A DNA stretch of 64,000 nucleotides from Strigamia acuminata (taxonomy: Eukaryota; Arthropoda; Chilopoda; Geophilomorpha; Linotaeniidae): assembly GCA_949358305.1 (NCBI GenBank), contig OX442320.1, forward strand, positions 10,928,259-10,992,258, given 5' to 3'. Positions 63,868 through 64,000 of this stretch are shown here, in pieces. The position numbers and the translations under genes were made by a program. The notes below the pieces were generated by a model. The model did no database searches. It saw only the letters and a program-made list of their open reading frames with translations, and was not told the origin of the DNA. Within the stretch, counting starts at the first letter, position 1. Each line of letters begins with the position of its first letter.

Positions 63868-64000
63868 TTATCATTATACATGAATAAATTGTGCATGAAT
63901 AAGTTTCCATAGTGCATGAATAAATTATCATTGTGCTTGAATCAATTTTTTTTATGCATGAATCAATTGTCATTGTGCAAGATTAAATTATGCATGAATA
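63868..64000. repeat. Same 21-bp satellite in copy B, truncated by window edge
   Basis: Diverged CATGAATAAATT units begin at about 63,880 at the equivalent position downstream of the second Kazal gene. Confidence 0.8.

Larger units (their letters stand above)
62202..64000. repeat. Segmental duplication, copy B
   Basis: Direct copy of the segment starting at 35,781, with its own Kazal gene and the first units of the same 21-bp satellite at the window edge. It carries a private TTGA microsatellite at about 62,318-62,350. Confidence 0.88.

Overview
The window is invertebrate nuclear DNA, most likely from an arthropod. Genes have many short exons with GT..AG introns. The gene families are animal ones: an LDL-receptor-related giant receptor, DEG/ENaC channel sequence and Kazal peptides. 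The mobile elements are LTR retrotransposons. The species cannot be named from the sequence.

Region 1 (about 115-35,340, + strand) is the C-terminal 4,095 residues of a megalin (LRP2) orthologue spread over 60 exons. I chained all 60 exons by splice sites and codon phase, and the reading frame stays open throughout. Domain order matches megalin: YWTD propellers and EGF modules, then LDLa clusters of 8, 10 and 11 repeats, a final propeller, EGF modules, one membrane segment and a cytoplasmic tail with one NPxY signal and a megalin-like C-terminus. The 5' end lies left of the window. Most larger introns are filled with their own private tandem repeat. One intron also holds a hairpin-rich MITE-like element, and another holds an intact 7.26-kb Ty1/copia element in antisense.

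Region 2 (about 35,340-64,000) is a tandemly duplicated gene neighbourhood. Two direct copies of a segment of about 1.8 kb or more (from 35,781 and from 62,202) each carry a small secreted Kazal-type gene on the minus strand. Between them, also on the minus strand, is an 11-exon DEG/ENaC gene. In it two complete channel subunits are joined head to tail in one reading frame (788 codons), with the same exon phases in both halves.

The first coding exon of that channel gene is broken by a 15.6-kb nested insertion. The outer element is a Ty3/gypsy retrotransposon (44,250-59,877; 544-bp LTRs; GTAT target duplication). It has gag, a -1 frameshift signal, pol, and a third ORF for a Ulp1/SENP-type (clan CE) cysteine protease. 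A second intact Ty1/copia element (46,577-53,564; 479-bp LTRs; GAGTT duplication) has jumped in between pol and the protease ORF. As far as I can read them, the two LTRs of each of the three elements are identical or nearly so, so all three insertions look recent.

The two observations that look least like textbook cases are the in-frame double DEG/ENaC subunit and the Ulp1-like protease ORF in the env position of an LTR retrotransposon.
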